From positions 1 to 64,000 of the forward strand of contig NZ_VZII01000062.1 of NCBI RefSeq assembly GCF_009391885.1: a stretch of DNA of 64,000 nucleotides. Reading direction: 5' to 3'. Both the position numbers and the translations under genes were made by a program. The notes under the pieces are model-generated. The model did no database searches, was not told the origin of the DNA, and saw only the letters and a list, made by a program, of their open reading frames with translations. This stretch comes from Pseudomonas sp. MN1F. GTDB taxonomy: Bacteria; Pseudomonadota; Gammaproteobacteria; Pseudomonadales; Pseudomonadaceae. Numbering within the stretch: position 1 is the stretch's first letter; each line of letters starts with the position of its first letter. This document shows, one piece after another, positions 33,675-42,780 of the stretch.

Positions 33675-35540
33675 ATGCACCTCTGCTCCATCGACCAGGC
33701 AGTAGAGCATGTTCTCTCCCGCCTGCCAGCCCACATCCACATGGGCCTGCCGTTGGGCCTGGGCAAACCCAACGCGTTCGTCAACGCATTGTACGCTCGG
33801 GTCCGCGAACTCCCTGAGCGTCAACTGACCATCTACACCGCCCTGTCCCTGGGCTGCCCACCCCTGGGCGACGGCCTGCAACGGCGCTTCCTTGAACCCT
33901 TCGTCAAGCGCGTGTTCGCCGACTACGAAGAGCTCACCTACCTCGCCGACCTGCGCAACGACAGCCTGCCGCCGAACATCCGCGTCGAGCAGTTCTTCAT
34001 GCAACCCGGCAGCCTGCTGCACAGCGAAACCGCCCAGCAGGACTACATCAGCAGCAACTACAGCCACGCCGCGCGTGACATCAACGCCAAGGGCCTGAAC
34101 CTGGTCGCCCAGCTGGTCGCTGCCACGCCGGACAAGCCCGTTCACCTGAGCCTGGCCTGCAACCCCGACATCACCCTCGACCTGCAGCCGATGATCGCCA
34201 AGCGGCGTGCGGCAGGGGAAACCATCCTCATGCTCGGCCAGGTTCACAGCGAGTTGCCCTACATGCCGGGCGATGCGGAGCTGCCGATTGATGCGTTCGA
34301 CCTGTTGATCGACGAAGCGGAGCAGCGCCGACTGTTTTCTACCCCGAATATGCCGGTCACCACCCAGGACCACTGCATCGGTTTGCATGCAAGTTCGCTG
34401 GTGCGCGATGGCGGCACCCTGCAGATCGGCATTGGCGCCATGGGTGATGCGCTGGCGGCAGCGTTGCTGGCGCGCCAGGGCGACAACGAGGGCTACCGGG
34501 CTTTGCTCGACGAGCTGGACGTTGGCCCTTGGCAGGCGCTGATCGAGCGAGAAGGGGGGCTGGAGGCCTTTGCCCAAGGCTTGTACGGCTGCAGCGAAAT
34601 GTTCGTCAACGGCCTGTTGGCGCTGGCCGAGGCGGGTGTGGTGCGGCGCCCGGCGGATGAGCAAGGTGTGCTGGTGCATGGTGGCTTCTTCCTCGGTCCG
34701 CAGGCGTTCTACCAGCGTTTGCGCGAGATGCCGCTGGAGCAGCGTGCCCGTTTCGCCATGACCCGCATCAGCTTCATCAACGAACTGTACGGGCAGGAAG
34801 ACCTCAAGCGCCGCCAGCGCCGCGATGCGCGCTTCGTCAACACGGTGTTCGGCATGACCCTGCTCGGCGCCGGGGTAGCCGACCAGCTGGAAGACGGGCG
34901 GGTGCTCAGCGGGGTGGGCGGGCAGTACAACTTCGTCGCCCAGGGCCATGCGCTGGAGGGCGGGCGCTCGATCCTGCTGCTGCGCAGCTGGCGTGAGGCG
35001 GGTGGTGAGGTGACTTCCAACCTGTTCTGGAACTATGGCCACTGCACCATTCCCCGGCACCTGCGCGATATCGTGGTGACCGAGTACGGGATCGCCGACC
35101 TGCGTGGGCAGACCGACAGCGAAGTGATTGCGCGGCTGTTGGCGGTGAGTGATTCGCGGTTCCAGGGTGAATTGATGGAGCAGGCCAAGCGTGCCGGCAA
35201 GCTGGCGCGCGACTTTCAGCTGGATGCGCGGTTTACCGACAATACGCCTGAGCGGCTGGAAGCGATCAAGGCGCGTCATGGGCGGTTGTTCCCGGAGTAT
35301 CCGTTGGGTACGGATTTCACGGCAGAGGAACGCGACCTGTTGCGGGCGCTGAACTGGTTGAAGAGCAAGTTCAAGCTGAGCGAAGTGTTGGAGCTTGGCA
35401 AGGCGGCACTGGAAGCGCCGGGGCCGGAGGGGTATGAGGCGCACCTGGTGCGGATGCAGCTGGAGAAGCCGAAGGGGTTGAAGGAAGAGCTTTACCAGCG
35501 GTTGTTGCTGGCGGGCTTGCAGGCCGCAAAACCAACCTGA
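33675..35540 (+). CDS. Acetyl-CoA hydrolase/transferase family protein
   Basis: A 621-residue protein of the acetyl-CoA hydrolase/CoA-transferase family (N-terminal and C-terminal CoA-transferase-like domains). The C-terminal part has the conserved GVGGQYNFVAQGHALEGG and VVTEYGIADLRGQTDSEV motifs that shape the CoA site. Members move CoA between acetate, succinate and other acids, or hydrolyse acyl-CoA; this longer type (over 600 residues) is common in pseudomonads and its substrate is not known. AGGAGG precedes the ATG at 33675. It converges on xpt. Confidence 0.82.
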   Translation: MHLCSIDQAVEHVLSRLPAHIHMGLPLGLGKPNAFVNALYARVRELPERQLTIYTALSLGCPPLGDGLQRRFLEPFVKRVFADYEELTYLADLRNDSLPPNIRVEQFFMQPGSLLHSETAQQDYISSNYSHAARDINAKGLNLVAQLVAATPDKPVHLSLACNPDITLDLQPMIAKRRAAGETILMLGQVHSELPYMPGDAELPIDAFDLLIDEAEQRRLFSTPNMPVTTQDHCIGLHASSLVRDGGTLQIGIGAMGDALAAALLARQGDNEGYRALLDELDVGPWQALIEREGGLEAFAQGLYGCSEMFVNGLLALAEAGVVRRPADEQGVLVHGGFFLGPQAFYQRLREMPLEQRARFAMTRISFINELYGQEDLKRRQRRDARFVNTVFGMTLLGAGVADQLEDGRVLSGVGGQYNFVAQGHALEGGRSILLLRSWREAGGEVTSNLFWNYGHCTIPRHLRDIVVTEYGIADLRGQTDSEVIARLLAVSDSRFQGELMEQAKRAGKLARDFQLDARFTDNTPERLEAIKARHGRLFPEYPLGTDFTAEERDLLRALNWLKSKFKLSEVLELGKAALEAPGPEGYEAHLVRMQLEKPKGLKEELYQRLLLAGLQAAKPT

Positions 35541-35552
35541 AGGCACACCGTC

Positions 35553-35586
35553 CTCTGTGGGAGGGGGTTTACCCGCTCCCACAGAG
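35553..35586. terminator. REP-like hairpin between convergent genes
   Basis: CTCTGTGGGAG (35553-35563) and CTCCCACAGAG (35576-35586) pair perfectly over 11 bp, with a GGGGTTTACCCG apex that can pair further. It belongs to the REP-like family and probably serves as a two-way transcription stop for the acyl-CoA gene and xpt. Confidence 0.7.
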
Positions 35587-35599
35587 ATCGCGTGTGGGC

Positions 35600-36172
35600 T
35601 TACTCGATGAAGCTGACCACACCGCCTTCCAGCGACTTCACCCGGGCCAGCGATTCAACGCGGTAGCCCTGGCTGTCCAGCTCGGCACGGCCGCCCTGGA
35701 ACGACTTCTCGATGACGATGCCCAGGCCGGCAACGGTCGCACCGGCCTGCTTGATGATCGAGATCAGCGCCTGCGACGCCTTGCCGTTGGCCAGGAAGTC
35801 GTCGATCACCAGCACGCGGTCACTGCTGTTGAGATGGCGCGGCGAGATGGCCACGGTATTCTCGGTCTGCTTGGTGAAGGAGTACACCGAGGCGGTCAGC
35901 AGGTTCTCGGTCAGGGTCAGCGACTGGTGCTTGCGCGCGAAGATCACCGGTACGCCCAGCTTCAGGCCGGTCATCACCGCCGGGGCGATGCCCGAGGCTT
36001 CGATGGTGACGATCTTGGTCACGCCGGCATCGGCGAACAGGCGGGCGAATTCGTCACCGATCAGCTGCATCAGCGCCGGGTCGATCTGGTGGTTGAGAAA
36101 CGCGTCGACTTTGAGAACCTGATCGGAAAGCACGATGCCTTCTTCGCGAATCTTCTGATGCAGTGCTTCCAC
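35600..36172 (-). CDS. xpt: Xanthine phosphoribosyltransferase
   Basis: A 190-residue purine salvage enzyme that makes XMP from xanthine and PRPP. The PRPP motif [20 protein letters not shown] is the hallmark of Xpt, along with [14 protein letters not shown]. The GTG start at 36172 is supported by GAGGA six bases upstream. It is followed on the minus strand by a stem-loop region and lies 64 bp downstream of rep, so co-transcription with rep is possible. Confidence 0.95.
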
Positions 36173-36236
36173 TGTGTATTCCTCGATGTAACAAAGGTGG
36201 CCGCTAAAAGCGGCAGAGTTAAAGAGTAATGGTTGA

Positions 36237-38246
36237 TCAGCGTTTGAGCATCGCCCGGATATCGGCCAGGGCGTTGTTGCCGCGTGCGGCCTTCACCTCG
36301 ACCGGCGCGTCGTCCAGGCCTTCCCAGGCCAGGTCGTCCGGTGGCAGTTCGTCGAGGAACCGGCTTGGCGTGCAGTCGATGATCTCGCCGTACTGCTTGC
36401 GCTTGGCGGCGAAGGTGAAGGCCAGGGTCTGGCGCGCGCGGGTGATGCCCACGTAGGCCAGGCGGCGTTCCTCTTCGATGGTGTCGGCCTCGATGCTGGA
36501 GCGGTGGGGGAGGATTTCCTCCTCCATGCCCATGATGAACACGTAAGGGAATTCCAGGCCCTTGGAGGCGTGCAGGGTCATCATCTGCACACCTTCGGCG
36601 TTTTCTTCCTCTTCCTGCTGGCGCTCCAGCATGTCGCGCAGCACCAGCTTGCCGATGGCGTCCTCGATGGTCATGTCACCCTCTTCGTCCTTCTCGAGGG
36701 TGTTCTTCAGCGCTTCGACCAGGAACCAGACGTTGCTGATGCGGAACTCCGCCGCCTTGTCGCTGGCGGTCTGCTGGCGGATCCAGTTCTCATAGTCGAT
36801 GTCGCGGATCATCTCGTGCAGCGCGGCAATCGGGTCTTCCAGGGCGACCTTGTGGCGCACCCCGTCGAGCCAGTGCTTGAAGCGCTGCAGGCGCTCGGTG
36901 TAGCGGGCATCCAGGTGCTCGCCCAGGCCCAGCTCCTCGCTGGCGGCGTACATCGAGATGCCACGCTCGGTGGCGTAGTTGCCAAGCTTTTCCAGGGTGG
37001 TCGAGCCGATTTCCCGGCGCGGCACGTTGATCACCCGCAGGTAGGCGTTGTCGTCGTCCGGGTTCACCAGCAGGCGCAGGTAGGCCATGAGGTCCTTGAC
37101 CTCCTGGCGGCCGAAGAAGCTGTTGCCGCCCGACAGGCGATACGGCACCTGGTGGTGCTGCAGCTTCAGTTCGATCAGCTTGGCCTGGTAGTTGCCGCGG
37201 TAGAGGATGGCGAAGTCGCTGTACGGGCGGTTGGTGCGCAGGTGCAGGGTGAGGATCTCCATGGCCACGCGCTCGGCCTCGGCGTCCTCGTTCTTGCAGC
37301 GGATCACGCGGATCTCGTCGCCTACGCCCATCTCGCTCCACAGCTGCTTTTCAAACGCGTGCGGGTTGTTGGCGATCAGCACGTTGGCGCAGCGCAGGAT
37401 ACGGCTGGTGGAGCGGTAGTTCTGTTCGAGCATGACGATCTTCAGGGAGGGGTAGTCCTCCTTGAGCAGCATCAGGTTCTCGGGGCGCGCGCCACGCCAG
37501 GCGTAGATCGACTGGTCGTCATCGCCCACCACGGTGAACTGGTTGCGCATGCCGATCAGCATCTTCACCAGCAGGTACTGGCTGGCGTTGGTGTCCTGGT
37601 ATTCGTCCACCAGCAGGTAGCGCACGCGGTTCTGCCAGCGCTCCAGCACTTCAGGATGCTCCTGGAACAGCTTGACCGGTTGCAGAATCAGGTCGTCGAA
37701 GTCCACGGCGTTGAACGCCTTGAGCGTGCGCTGGTAGTGGGTGTAGACGATGGCGGCGGTCTGCTCGCGCGGGTTGCGCGCTTTTTCCAGGGCTTCGGCG
37801 GGCAGGATCAGGTCGTTCTTCCAGGCACCGATCATGTTCTTGATCTCGTCGATGCCGTCGTCGCCGGAGTATTCCTTCTGCATGATGTCCGACAGCAGCG
37901 CCTTGATGTCGGACTCGTCGAAGATCGAGAAGCCTGGCTTGTAGCCCAGGTGCTGGTGCTCCTTGCGGATGATGTTCAGGCCCAGGTTGTGGAACGTGCA
38001 CACCGTCAGGCCCCGGCCTTCCCCCGGACGCAACAGGGTGGCGACCCGCTCCTTCATCTCGCGGGCGGCCTTGTTGGTGAAGGTCATCGCCACGATGTAC
38101 TGGGCACGGATGCCGCAGTTCTGGATGAGGTGGGCAATCTTGCGCGTGATCACGCTGGTCTTGCCGGAGCCCGCACCGGCGAGCACCAATAGAGGGCCGC
38201 CGACGTAGTCACGGGCTTCCTGTTGCCGGGGATTGAGTCGGGACAT
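36237..38246 (-). CDS. rep: ATP-dependent DNA helicase Rep
   Basis: A 669-residue UvrD/Rep superfamily 1A helicase that unwinds DNA 3' to 5' at stalled forks. Walker A (LAGAGSGKTSVITRKIAHLI), Walker B with the motif LLVDEYQDTNASQYLL, the Q-motif LNPRQQEA at the start and motif VI (YVGITRARQTLAFTFA) are present. The length and start MSRLNPRQQEARDYVGGPLL match Rep rather than UvrD. Upstream is a 300-bp region shared with a divergent GGDEF/EAL gene. Confidence 0.96.
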   Translation of the reverse strand: MSRLNPRQQEARDYVGGPLLVLAGAGSGKTSVITRKIAHLIQNCGIRAQYIVAMTFTNKAAREMKERVATLLRPGEGRGLTVCTFHNLGLNIIRKEHQHLGYKPGFSIFDESDIKALLSDIMQKEYSGDDGIDEIKNMIGAWKNDLILPAEALEKARNPREQTAAIVYTHYQRTLKAFNAVDFDDLILQPVKLFQEHPEVLERWQNRVRYLLVDEYQDTNASQYLLVKMLIGMRNQFTVVGDDDQSIYAWRGARPENLMLLKEDYPSLKIVMLEQNYRSTSRILRCANVLIANNPHAFEKQLWSEMGVGDEIRVIRCKNEDAEAERVAMEILTLHLRTNRPYSDFAILYRGNYQAKLIELKLQHHQVPYRLSGGNSFFGRQEVKDLMAYLRLLVNPDDDNAYLRVINVPRREIGSTTLEKLGNYATERGISMYAASEELGLGEHLDARYTERLQRFKHWLDGVRHKVALEDPIAALHEMIRDIDYENWIRQQTASDKAAEFRISNVWFLVEALKNTLEKDEEGDMTIEDAIGKLVLRDMLERQQEEEENAEGVQMMTLHASKGLEFPYVFIMGMEEEILPHRSSIEADTIEEERRLAYVGITRARQTLAFTFAAKRKQYGEIIDCTPSRFLDELPPDDLAWEGLDDAPVEVKAARGNNALADIRAMLKR

Positions 38247-38350
38247 GCTAGAAACCGGGGGTCGCCAGAAAATAGCCGCGCATTCTAACAGGCATGGGCC
38301 ACTTGTGGCGCGACCGTCTGACGTTTGAGTCAGACTTTTGTTCAGGGATA

Positions 38351-38371
38351 AGCATTAGCGAAACTAATGCT
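38351..38371. promoter_or_regulatory. Perfect inverted repeat, operator or hairpin
   Basis: AGCATTAG (38351-38358), CGAAA, CTAATGCT (38364-38371). It is an exact 8-bp inverted repeat in the rep/GGDEF space. It could be a protein-binding site or a small hairpin in an RNA leader. Confidence 0.4.
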
Positions 38372-38471
38372 ATTCACCGAAAAAATCGTAATTGCCGGTT
38401 GGACGACTTTCCCGCAGGATGCACGTCAAAATGCGACGGGAGGCACTGTAGGCAAAGGATATGTCTAAAAG

Positions 38472-38486
38472 TGAAAATCATTTTCA
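38472..38486 (+). promoter_or_regulatory. Fur-box-like palindrome before the GGDEF/EAL gene
   Basis: TGAAAATCATTTTCA is a perfect 7-1-7 inverted repeat, the shape of the Fur box core (TGATAATNATTATCA) with one difference per arm. It lies 60 bp before the TTG start. The match suggests iron-dependent control of a c-di-GMP enzyme. Confidence 0.5.
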
Positions 38487-38546
38487 TTTATGCAGTAGCA
38501 TGTCCGACATCCAACGCTATACCTTTCGAGCCTTTAAGGAGCCCGC

Positions 38547-40214
38547 TTGTCCACGCCTGTCGAACCTCTGCGTTTGCTGCTGTTGGCTGATGAGCCGGAA
38601 TGGGCCGCCTTGCTACGCGAGTGTCTGCTACCGCTGGACGGTACCGCAGTACTGCTGACCGCGCCGAACTGGGCGGCGGTCGATACCCTGTTCAGCAATG
38701 ACCGCCAGGCCGTGGTGCTGGCAACGCCGGCGTTGCAGCCCGCGCCTGGGCGCTGTGAGCTGCCGACCATCCTGTTGCTCGACCATGAACCAGACACTTC
38801 GCCCACGGGCGTCAGTGACTGGCTGGTACGCGACCAGCTCAACGTCGATGCCCTGCGCCGTTCGTTGCGCCATGTGCGTGAGCGCGGTGTGCTGGTGGCC
38901 ACCTTGCAGCGCCTGGCCGAGCAGGACCCACTGACCGGCATCGCCAACCGCCAGGGTTTCCAGGCCCTGCTGACCACGCGCCTGGCAGAGAACGAAGGCC
39001 GCGGCGTGGCCCTCGGCCATCTGGACCTGGACAACTTCCGCCATGTCAATGACGCCCTCGGCCATCAGTGCGGCGACCGCCTGATCCTGCAGGTGGTGGC
39101 GCGCCTCAAGCAGCAGCTGGAGGCCGGTGACCAGCTGGCGCGCCTGGGCAGCGACGAATTCGCCCTGCTGATCGACACCCGCCGCGATGCCAACCGCGCC
39201 GAATGGATTGCCGAACGCATCGTCGAGGCGCTGGCCGAACCCTATTGGATTGATGGCGAAAGCCTGTTGCTCGGCTGCAGCCTGGGCCTGGCCCACGCCC
39301 GTGCCCAGGGCGGGCCCGACCCGTTGATGTGGCATGCGCACATCGCCATGCGCCAGGCCAAGGGTAGCCAGGGCTGCACCTTCCACGTGTTCAACGAACG
39401 CATCAACCGCAATGCACGCAGCCTGGCCGACCTCGAAAGCGAGCTGCGCCGGGCGCTGCGCCGCGACGAACTGGAGCTGCACTACCAGCCGCGGCTGAAC
39501 CTGGCCGATGGGCGCATCGTCGGCCTTGAGGCCCTGGTGCGCTGGCGCCATGCCGAGCGCGGCCTGCTGCCGCCCAGCGAGTTCGTGCCGCTGGCCGAAC
39601 AGAGCGGGCTGATCGTGCCGCTGGGCTACTGGGTGATTTCCCGTGCCCTGCGCGACATGCAGGCGCTGCGCGAGCAGGGGCTTGCGCCGCTGCACATGGC
39701 GGTGAACCTGAGCTTCCGCCAGTTCCAGGACAGCCAGTTGCTGGCCACCCTGAGCCGGCTGATCATCGAGCACGGTGTGGATGCCCGTTGGCTGGAATTC
39801 GAACTGACCGAAACCGCGGTCATGCGCCGCAACGAATTGGTGCGCCAGACCATGGATGCCCTCGGGCGGCTGGGGGTGCGTTTCTCGCTGGACGACTTTG
39901 GTACCGGCTTCTCGTCGTTCGTGCACCTGAACAGCTTGCCGATCACCTTGCTCAAGGTCGACCGCAGCTTCGTCGCCGGGATGGAAATGCGCGAAGAGAA
40001 CCGCAAGCTGGTGCACGCCATGATCAACCTGGCGCACAACCTCAACCTGGAAGTGGTGGCCGAAGGCGTGGAAAGCCAGGAGCAGATGGACTTGCTGCGC
40101 GGGTTTGGCTGCGACCAGGTGCAAGGGTTCCTGGTCAGCAAGCCGCTGCCGGTGGGGGAGTTGATCGATTACTTGCTGCAGGCGTCTGACCGCCCCCTCG
40201 AAGTCGCCCTCTAG
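38547..40214 (+). CDS. GGDEF/EAL protein with receiver-like N-terminus
   Basis: A 555-residue c-di-GMP protein. Residues 1-110 resemble a degenerate receiver domain. The GGDEF domain (about 125-285) has the altered signature G-S-D-E-F at 201-205, so cyclase activity is doubtful. The EAL domain (about 300-545) keeps EAL at 328-330 and the metal/catalytic motifs NLSFRQF, ELTETAV, DDFGTGFSS, LKVDRSF and AEGVES, so it should be an active phosphodiesterase lowering c-di-GMP. The start is TTG at 38547 with AAGGAG upstream. Cytoplasmic: no membrane helix. Confidence 0.88.
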   Translation: MSTPVEPLRLLLLADEPEWAALLRECLLPLDGTAVLLTAPNWAAVDTLFSNDRQAVVLATPALQPAPGRCELPTILLLDHEPDTSPTGVSDWLVRDQLNVDALRRSLRHVRERGVLVATLQRLAEQDPLTGIANRQGFQALLTTRLAENEGRGVALGHLDLDNFRHVNDALGHQCGDRLILQVVARLKQQLEAGDQLARLGSDEFALLIDTRRDANRAEWIAERIVEALAEPYWIDGESLLLGCSLGLAHARAQGGPDPLMWHAHIAMRQAKGSQGCTFHVFNERINRNARSLADLESELRRALRRDELELHYQPRLNLADGRIVGLEALVRWRHAERGLLPPSEFVPLAEQSGLIVPLGYWVISRALRDMQALREQGLAPLHMAVNLSFRQFQDSQLLATLSRLIIEHGVDARWLEFELTETAVMRRNELVRQTMDALGRLGVRFSLDDFGTGFSSFVHLNSLPITLLKVDRSFVAGMEMREENRKLVHAMINLAHNLNLEVVAEGVESQEQMDLLRGFGCDQVQGFLVSKPLPVGELIDYLLQASDRPLEVAL

Positions 40215-40251
40215 GGCCTCTTCGCGGCGGTTCGACGCCGCGAAGGGCCCT
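40213..40251. terminator. Long hairpin between convergent genes
   Basis: AGGGCC and TTCGCGGCG (40213-40229), GTTCGA loop, CGCCGCGAAGGGCCCT (40236-40251): a stem of about 15 pairs with a two-base bulge. It sits immediately after the GGDEF/EAL stop and before the MATE stop and probably ends both transcripts. Confidence 0.75.
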
Positions 40252-40255
40252 CAAG

Positions 40256-41638
40256 TCAGGCTGAAACAGCAGCCCCAACCCCGGCCTTGCCCAGCAACCG
40301 CTTCATCCGCCACTCGAAGCCAATGGTCAGTGCCACCGCCGCACAGGCCAGCCCCAACGCCAGCCCCCACCATACCCCCACCGCCCCGCCACCCAGGGTA
40401 AAGGTGAACAGCCAGGCACTCGGCGCCCCCACCAACCAGTAGCAGCACAGCCCGATCAGGAACGTGGTCTTGGCGTCTTTCAAACCACGGATCGAGCCCA
40501 TGGCAATGGTCTGCATGCCATCGAACAGCTCGAACCACGCCGCCACCGTCAGTAGCTGCACCGCCAGTTGATAGATCGCGGTAAAGCCCGGGTCGTCACG
40601 GTCGATGAACAGCCCCACCAGCGCCTCCGGCATCAGCAGGAACAACGCCGCAAAGGCAAACATGATTGTTGCCCCGAAACCGATCCCCACCCGCCCGGCG
40701 CTGCGTGCGGCCAACAGGTTGCCGGCGCCGTAGTACAGGCCCACACGCATGGTCACCGCATACGACAGCCCGGTCGGCACCATGAACGCGGTGGAGACGA
40801 TCTGCAGGGCAATCTGGTGCGCTGCCAGTTGCGTGCTGCCCAGCACGCCCATGCACAGCGCGGCGAAGGCGAACAGCCCGACTTCCACCATGTAGGTGCC
40901 GCCAATCGGCAGGCCCAACCGCCACAGCTCGCGCAGGGCCGGCAGCGAAGGGCGCGACAGCCCTTTGCGCAGCGGGTAGGCGGCATAGGCCGGGTGCCAG
41001 CGGATGTAGAGCGCCAGGGCGATGGCCATGCCCATCGACACCACCGCAGTGACCAGGCCGATACCCATCAGGCCCAGCTTGGGCAAGCCGAACATGCCTT
41101 CGATCAGGGCGACGTTGAACAGGTAGTTGAGCACCGTGCCAACCAGGCTGATGACCATCACCGGGGTCGAGCGCCCCAGCGCGCTGGTGAAGCCGCGCAG
41201 GGCCATGAAAGTCAGGTAGCCGGGCAGGGCGAGTGGCAGCAGGGTGAGGAACTCGGCGGCCGAGTCGACGTTCTCCGGCTGCTGGCCGAACAGCAACAGC
41301 ACCGGCTTCAGGTTCCACAGCACCAGTGCTGCCAGCAGCGCCAGGCCCCAGGCCAGCCACAGGCCGTTCTGCGCAAGGCGGGTAGCACCCTCGATGTCGT
41401 TGGCGCCCTTGCGAATGGCCACCAGCGTACCGACCGCGGCGATCACGCCCAGGCAGAAGATCGACACGAACGAATAGCTCGCCGCGCCCAGCCCGCCGCC
41501 GGCCAGGGCCTGCGGGCTGATGCGGGCCATCATCAGGGTGTCGGTGAGCACCATCAGCATGTGCGCCAACTGCGAGGCGATCAGCGGCCCGGCCAGGCGC
41601 AGCAAAGCCTTGAGTTCGGTGGTGGGCGCGACATGCAT
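40256..41638 (-). CDS. MATE-family multidrug efflux pump (NorM-like)
   Basis: A 460-residue membrane protein with 12 expected helices and the MATE signature at the N-terminus (KALLRLAGPLIASQLAHMLM) and its repeat in the second half (RELWRLGLPIGGTYMVEVGL). NorM-type pumps exchange cationic drugs for sodium or protons. The ATG at 41638 begins MHVAPTTELKALLRLAGPL. It is divergent from a LysR regulator across a 154-bp space with a perfect palindrome, which suggests the regulator controls it. Confidence 0.92.
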   Translation of the reverse strand: MHVAPTTELKALLRLAGPLIASQLAHMLMVLTDTLMMARISPQALAGGGLGAASYSFVSIFCLGVIAAVGTLVAIRKGANDIEGATRLAQNGLWLAWGLALLAALVLWNLKPVLLLFGQQPENVDSAAEFLTLLPLALPGYLTFMALRGFTSALGRSTPVMVISLVGTVLNYLFNVALIEGMFGLPKLGLMGIGLVTAVVSMGMAIALALYIRWHPAYAAYPLRKGLSRPSLPALRELWRLGLPIGGTYMVEVGLFAFAALCMGVLGSTQLAAHQIALQIVSTAFMVPTGLSYAVTMRVGLYYGAGNLLAARSAGRVGIGFGATIMFAFAALFLLMPEALVGLFIDRDDPGFTAIYQLAVQLLTVAAWFELFDGMQTIAMGSIRGLKDAKTTFLIGLCCYWLVGAPSAWLFTFTLGGGAVGVWWGLALGLACAAVALTIGFEWRMKRLLGKAGVGAAVSA

Positions 41639-41727
41639 GGGTGTAGTCCTTGTGCCTGATCCTGTGAGCGAGGGACGATTCTGAGGCTTCGGTCAACTTT
41701 GCACAAAAGGATAAATGCGATGGTTGG

Positions 41728-41744
41728 CATGAGTTGAACTCATG
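41728..41744. promoter_or_regulatory. Perfect palindrome in the MATE/LysR space
   Basis: CATGAGTT-G-AACTCATG is an exact 17-bp palindrome that contains a T-N11-A element, the LysR-box form. It lies 48 bp before the LysR start and about 90 bp before the MATE start. Confidence 0.5.
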
Positions 41745-41792
41745 TATGTATGATTCTGTGCATTCCATTCCACCCCCGGATGCCAGGTGCCC

Positions 41793-42719
41793 ATGTCCCG
41801 CCAGCTGCCCCCCTTGTATGCACTGCGCGCATTCGAAGCGGCTGCGCGGCTGAGGTCGTTCACCCGTGCCGGTGAAGAGCTGTCGATTACCCAGAGCGCG
41901 GTCAGCCGGCATATCCGCACCCTCGAAGAGCATTTCGCTTGCCGGCTGTTCGTGCGCAGCGGCCGCAGCCTGCAGCTGACCGAGGCGGCCAGGGTGCTGC
42001 TGCCCGGCGTGCGCGAAGGCTTCGCTGCACTGGAACGCGCCTGCGATACCTTGCGCGGGGAAGATGACATCCTGCGCATGAAGGCGCCGTCGACCCTGAC
42101 CATGCGCTGGCTGCTGGCGCGGCTGAGCCGTTTCCGCCATTTGCAGCCGGGCAACGAGGTGCAACTGACCAGCGCCTGGATGGATGTCGACCATGTGGAC
42201 TTCAACCAGGAGCCGTTCGATTGCGCGGTGTTGCTCAGCGACGGGGTGTTTCCGGCGGACTGGGAGGTGCGTCGGTTGTTTTCCGAGCTGTTGATCCCGG
42301 TGGGCGCGCCAGACCTGTTGAAGGAGGGGCCGTGGGATGAGCGGCGGCTGGCAGGTATCGAGCTGCTGCACCCCACCCCCGACAAGCGTGACTGGCGCGA
42401 ATGGCTGGAGCGCATGGGGCTCAGCGACAAGGTGTCGCTCAAGGGCGGGCAGGTGTTCGACACCCTGGAACTGGGCATGATCGCGGCGGCGCGGGGGTAT
42501 GGCATTTCGATGGGCGACCTGCTGATGGTCGCCGAGGATGTGGCTCAGGGGCGCCTGAGCTTGCCCTGGCCGACGGCGGTGCCCAGTGGCATGGATTATT
42601 ACCTGGTGTGGCCGCGGACCCGGCCGGGTGGCGAGCGGTTGCGGCGCTTGAGTGTGTTTCTGCAGGAAGAAGCCGCAGCGGTAGATCTGCCCGCCGTGGA
42701 AATCCTGCCGACTCTCTGA
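41793..42719 (+). CDS. LysR-family regulator, GcvA-like
   Basis: A 308-residue LysR protein of the GcvA/TrpI-like branch: HTH with PLYALRAFEAAARLRSFTRA and ELSITQSAVSRHIRTLEEHF, then the effector domain (RMKAPSTLTMRWLLARLSRF region). The ATG at 41793 (MSRQLPPLYALRAFE) is used because the family begins about 10 residues before the first helix; an in-frame GTG six bases upstream is possible. It is divergent from the MATE pump. Effector unknown. Confidence 0.87.
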   Translation: MSRQLPPLYALRAFEAAARLRSFTRAGEELSITQSAVSRHIRTLEEHFACRLFVRSGRSLQLTEAARVLLPGVREGFAALERACDTLRGEDDILRMKAPSTLTMRWLLARLSRFRHLQPGNEVQLTSAWMDVDHVDFNQEPFDCAVLLSDGVFPADWEVRRLFSELLIPVGAPDLLKEGPWDERRLAGIELLHPTPDKRDWREWLERMGLSDKVSLKGGQVFDTLELGMIAAARGYGISMGDLLMVAEDVAQGRLSLPWPTAVPSGMDYYLVWPRTRPGGERLRRLSVFLQEEAAAVDLPAVEILPTL

Positions 42720-42780
42720 CTGCCGACGCCAGGGCCGGTACAGGAATGCGAAAACGTTTGCGAATGCCCCGGTCCGACAC

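Larger units (their letters stand above)
38247..38546. other. 300-bp divergent region between rep and the GGDEF/EAL gene
   Basis: No credible protein gene is seen. It is notably AT-richer than its flanks and contains a perfect 8-bp inverted repeat (38351-38371) and a Fur-like palindrome (38472-38486), both listed separately. The weak frames inside it have no family resemblance. Confidence 0.6.

Noticed and set aside
32952..35582. 876-codon minus-strand frame opposite the cytochrome and acyl-CoA genes
   Set aside because: Antisense to recognised genes, glutamine/arginine-rich and without any domain.
38294..38590. 98-codon ORF in the rep/GGDEF space
   Set aside because: It overlaps the start of the GGDEF/EAL gene in another frame, runs through the inverted repeat and Fur-like box and shows no domain.
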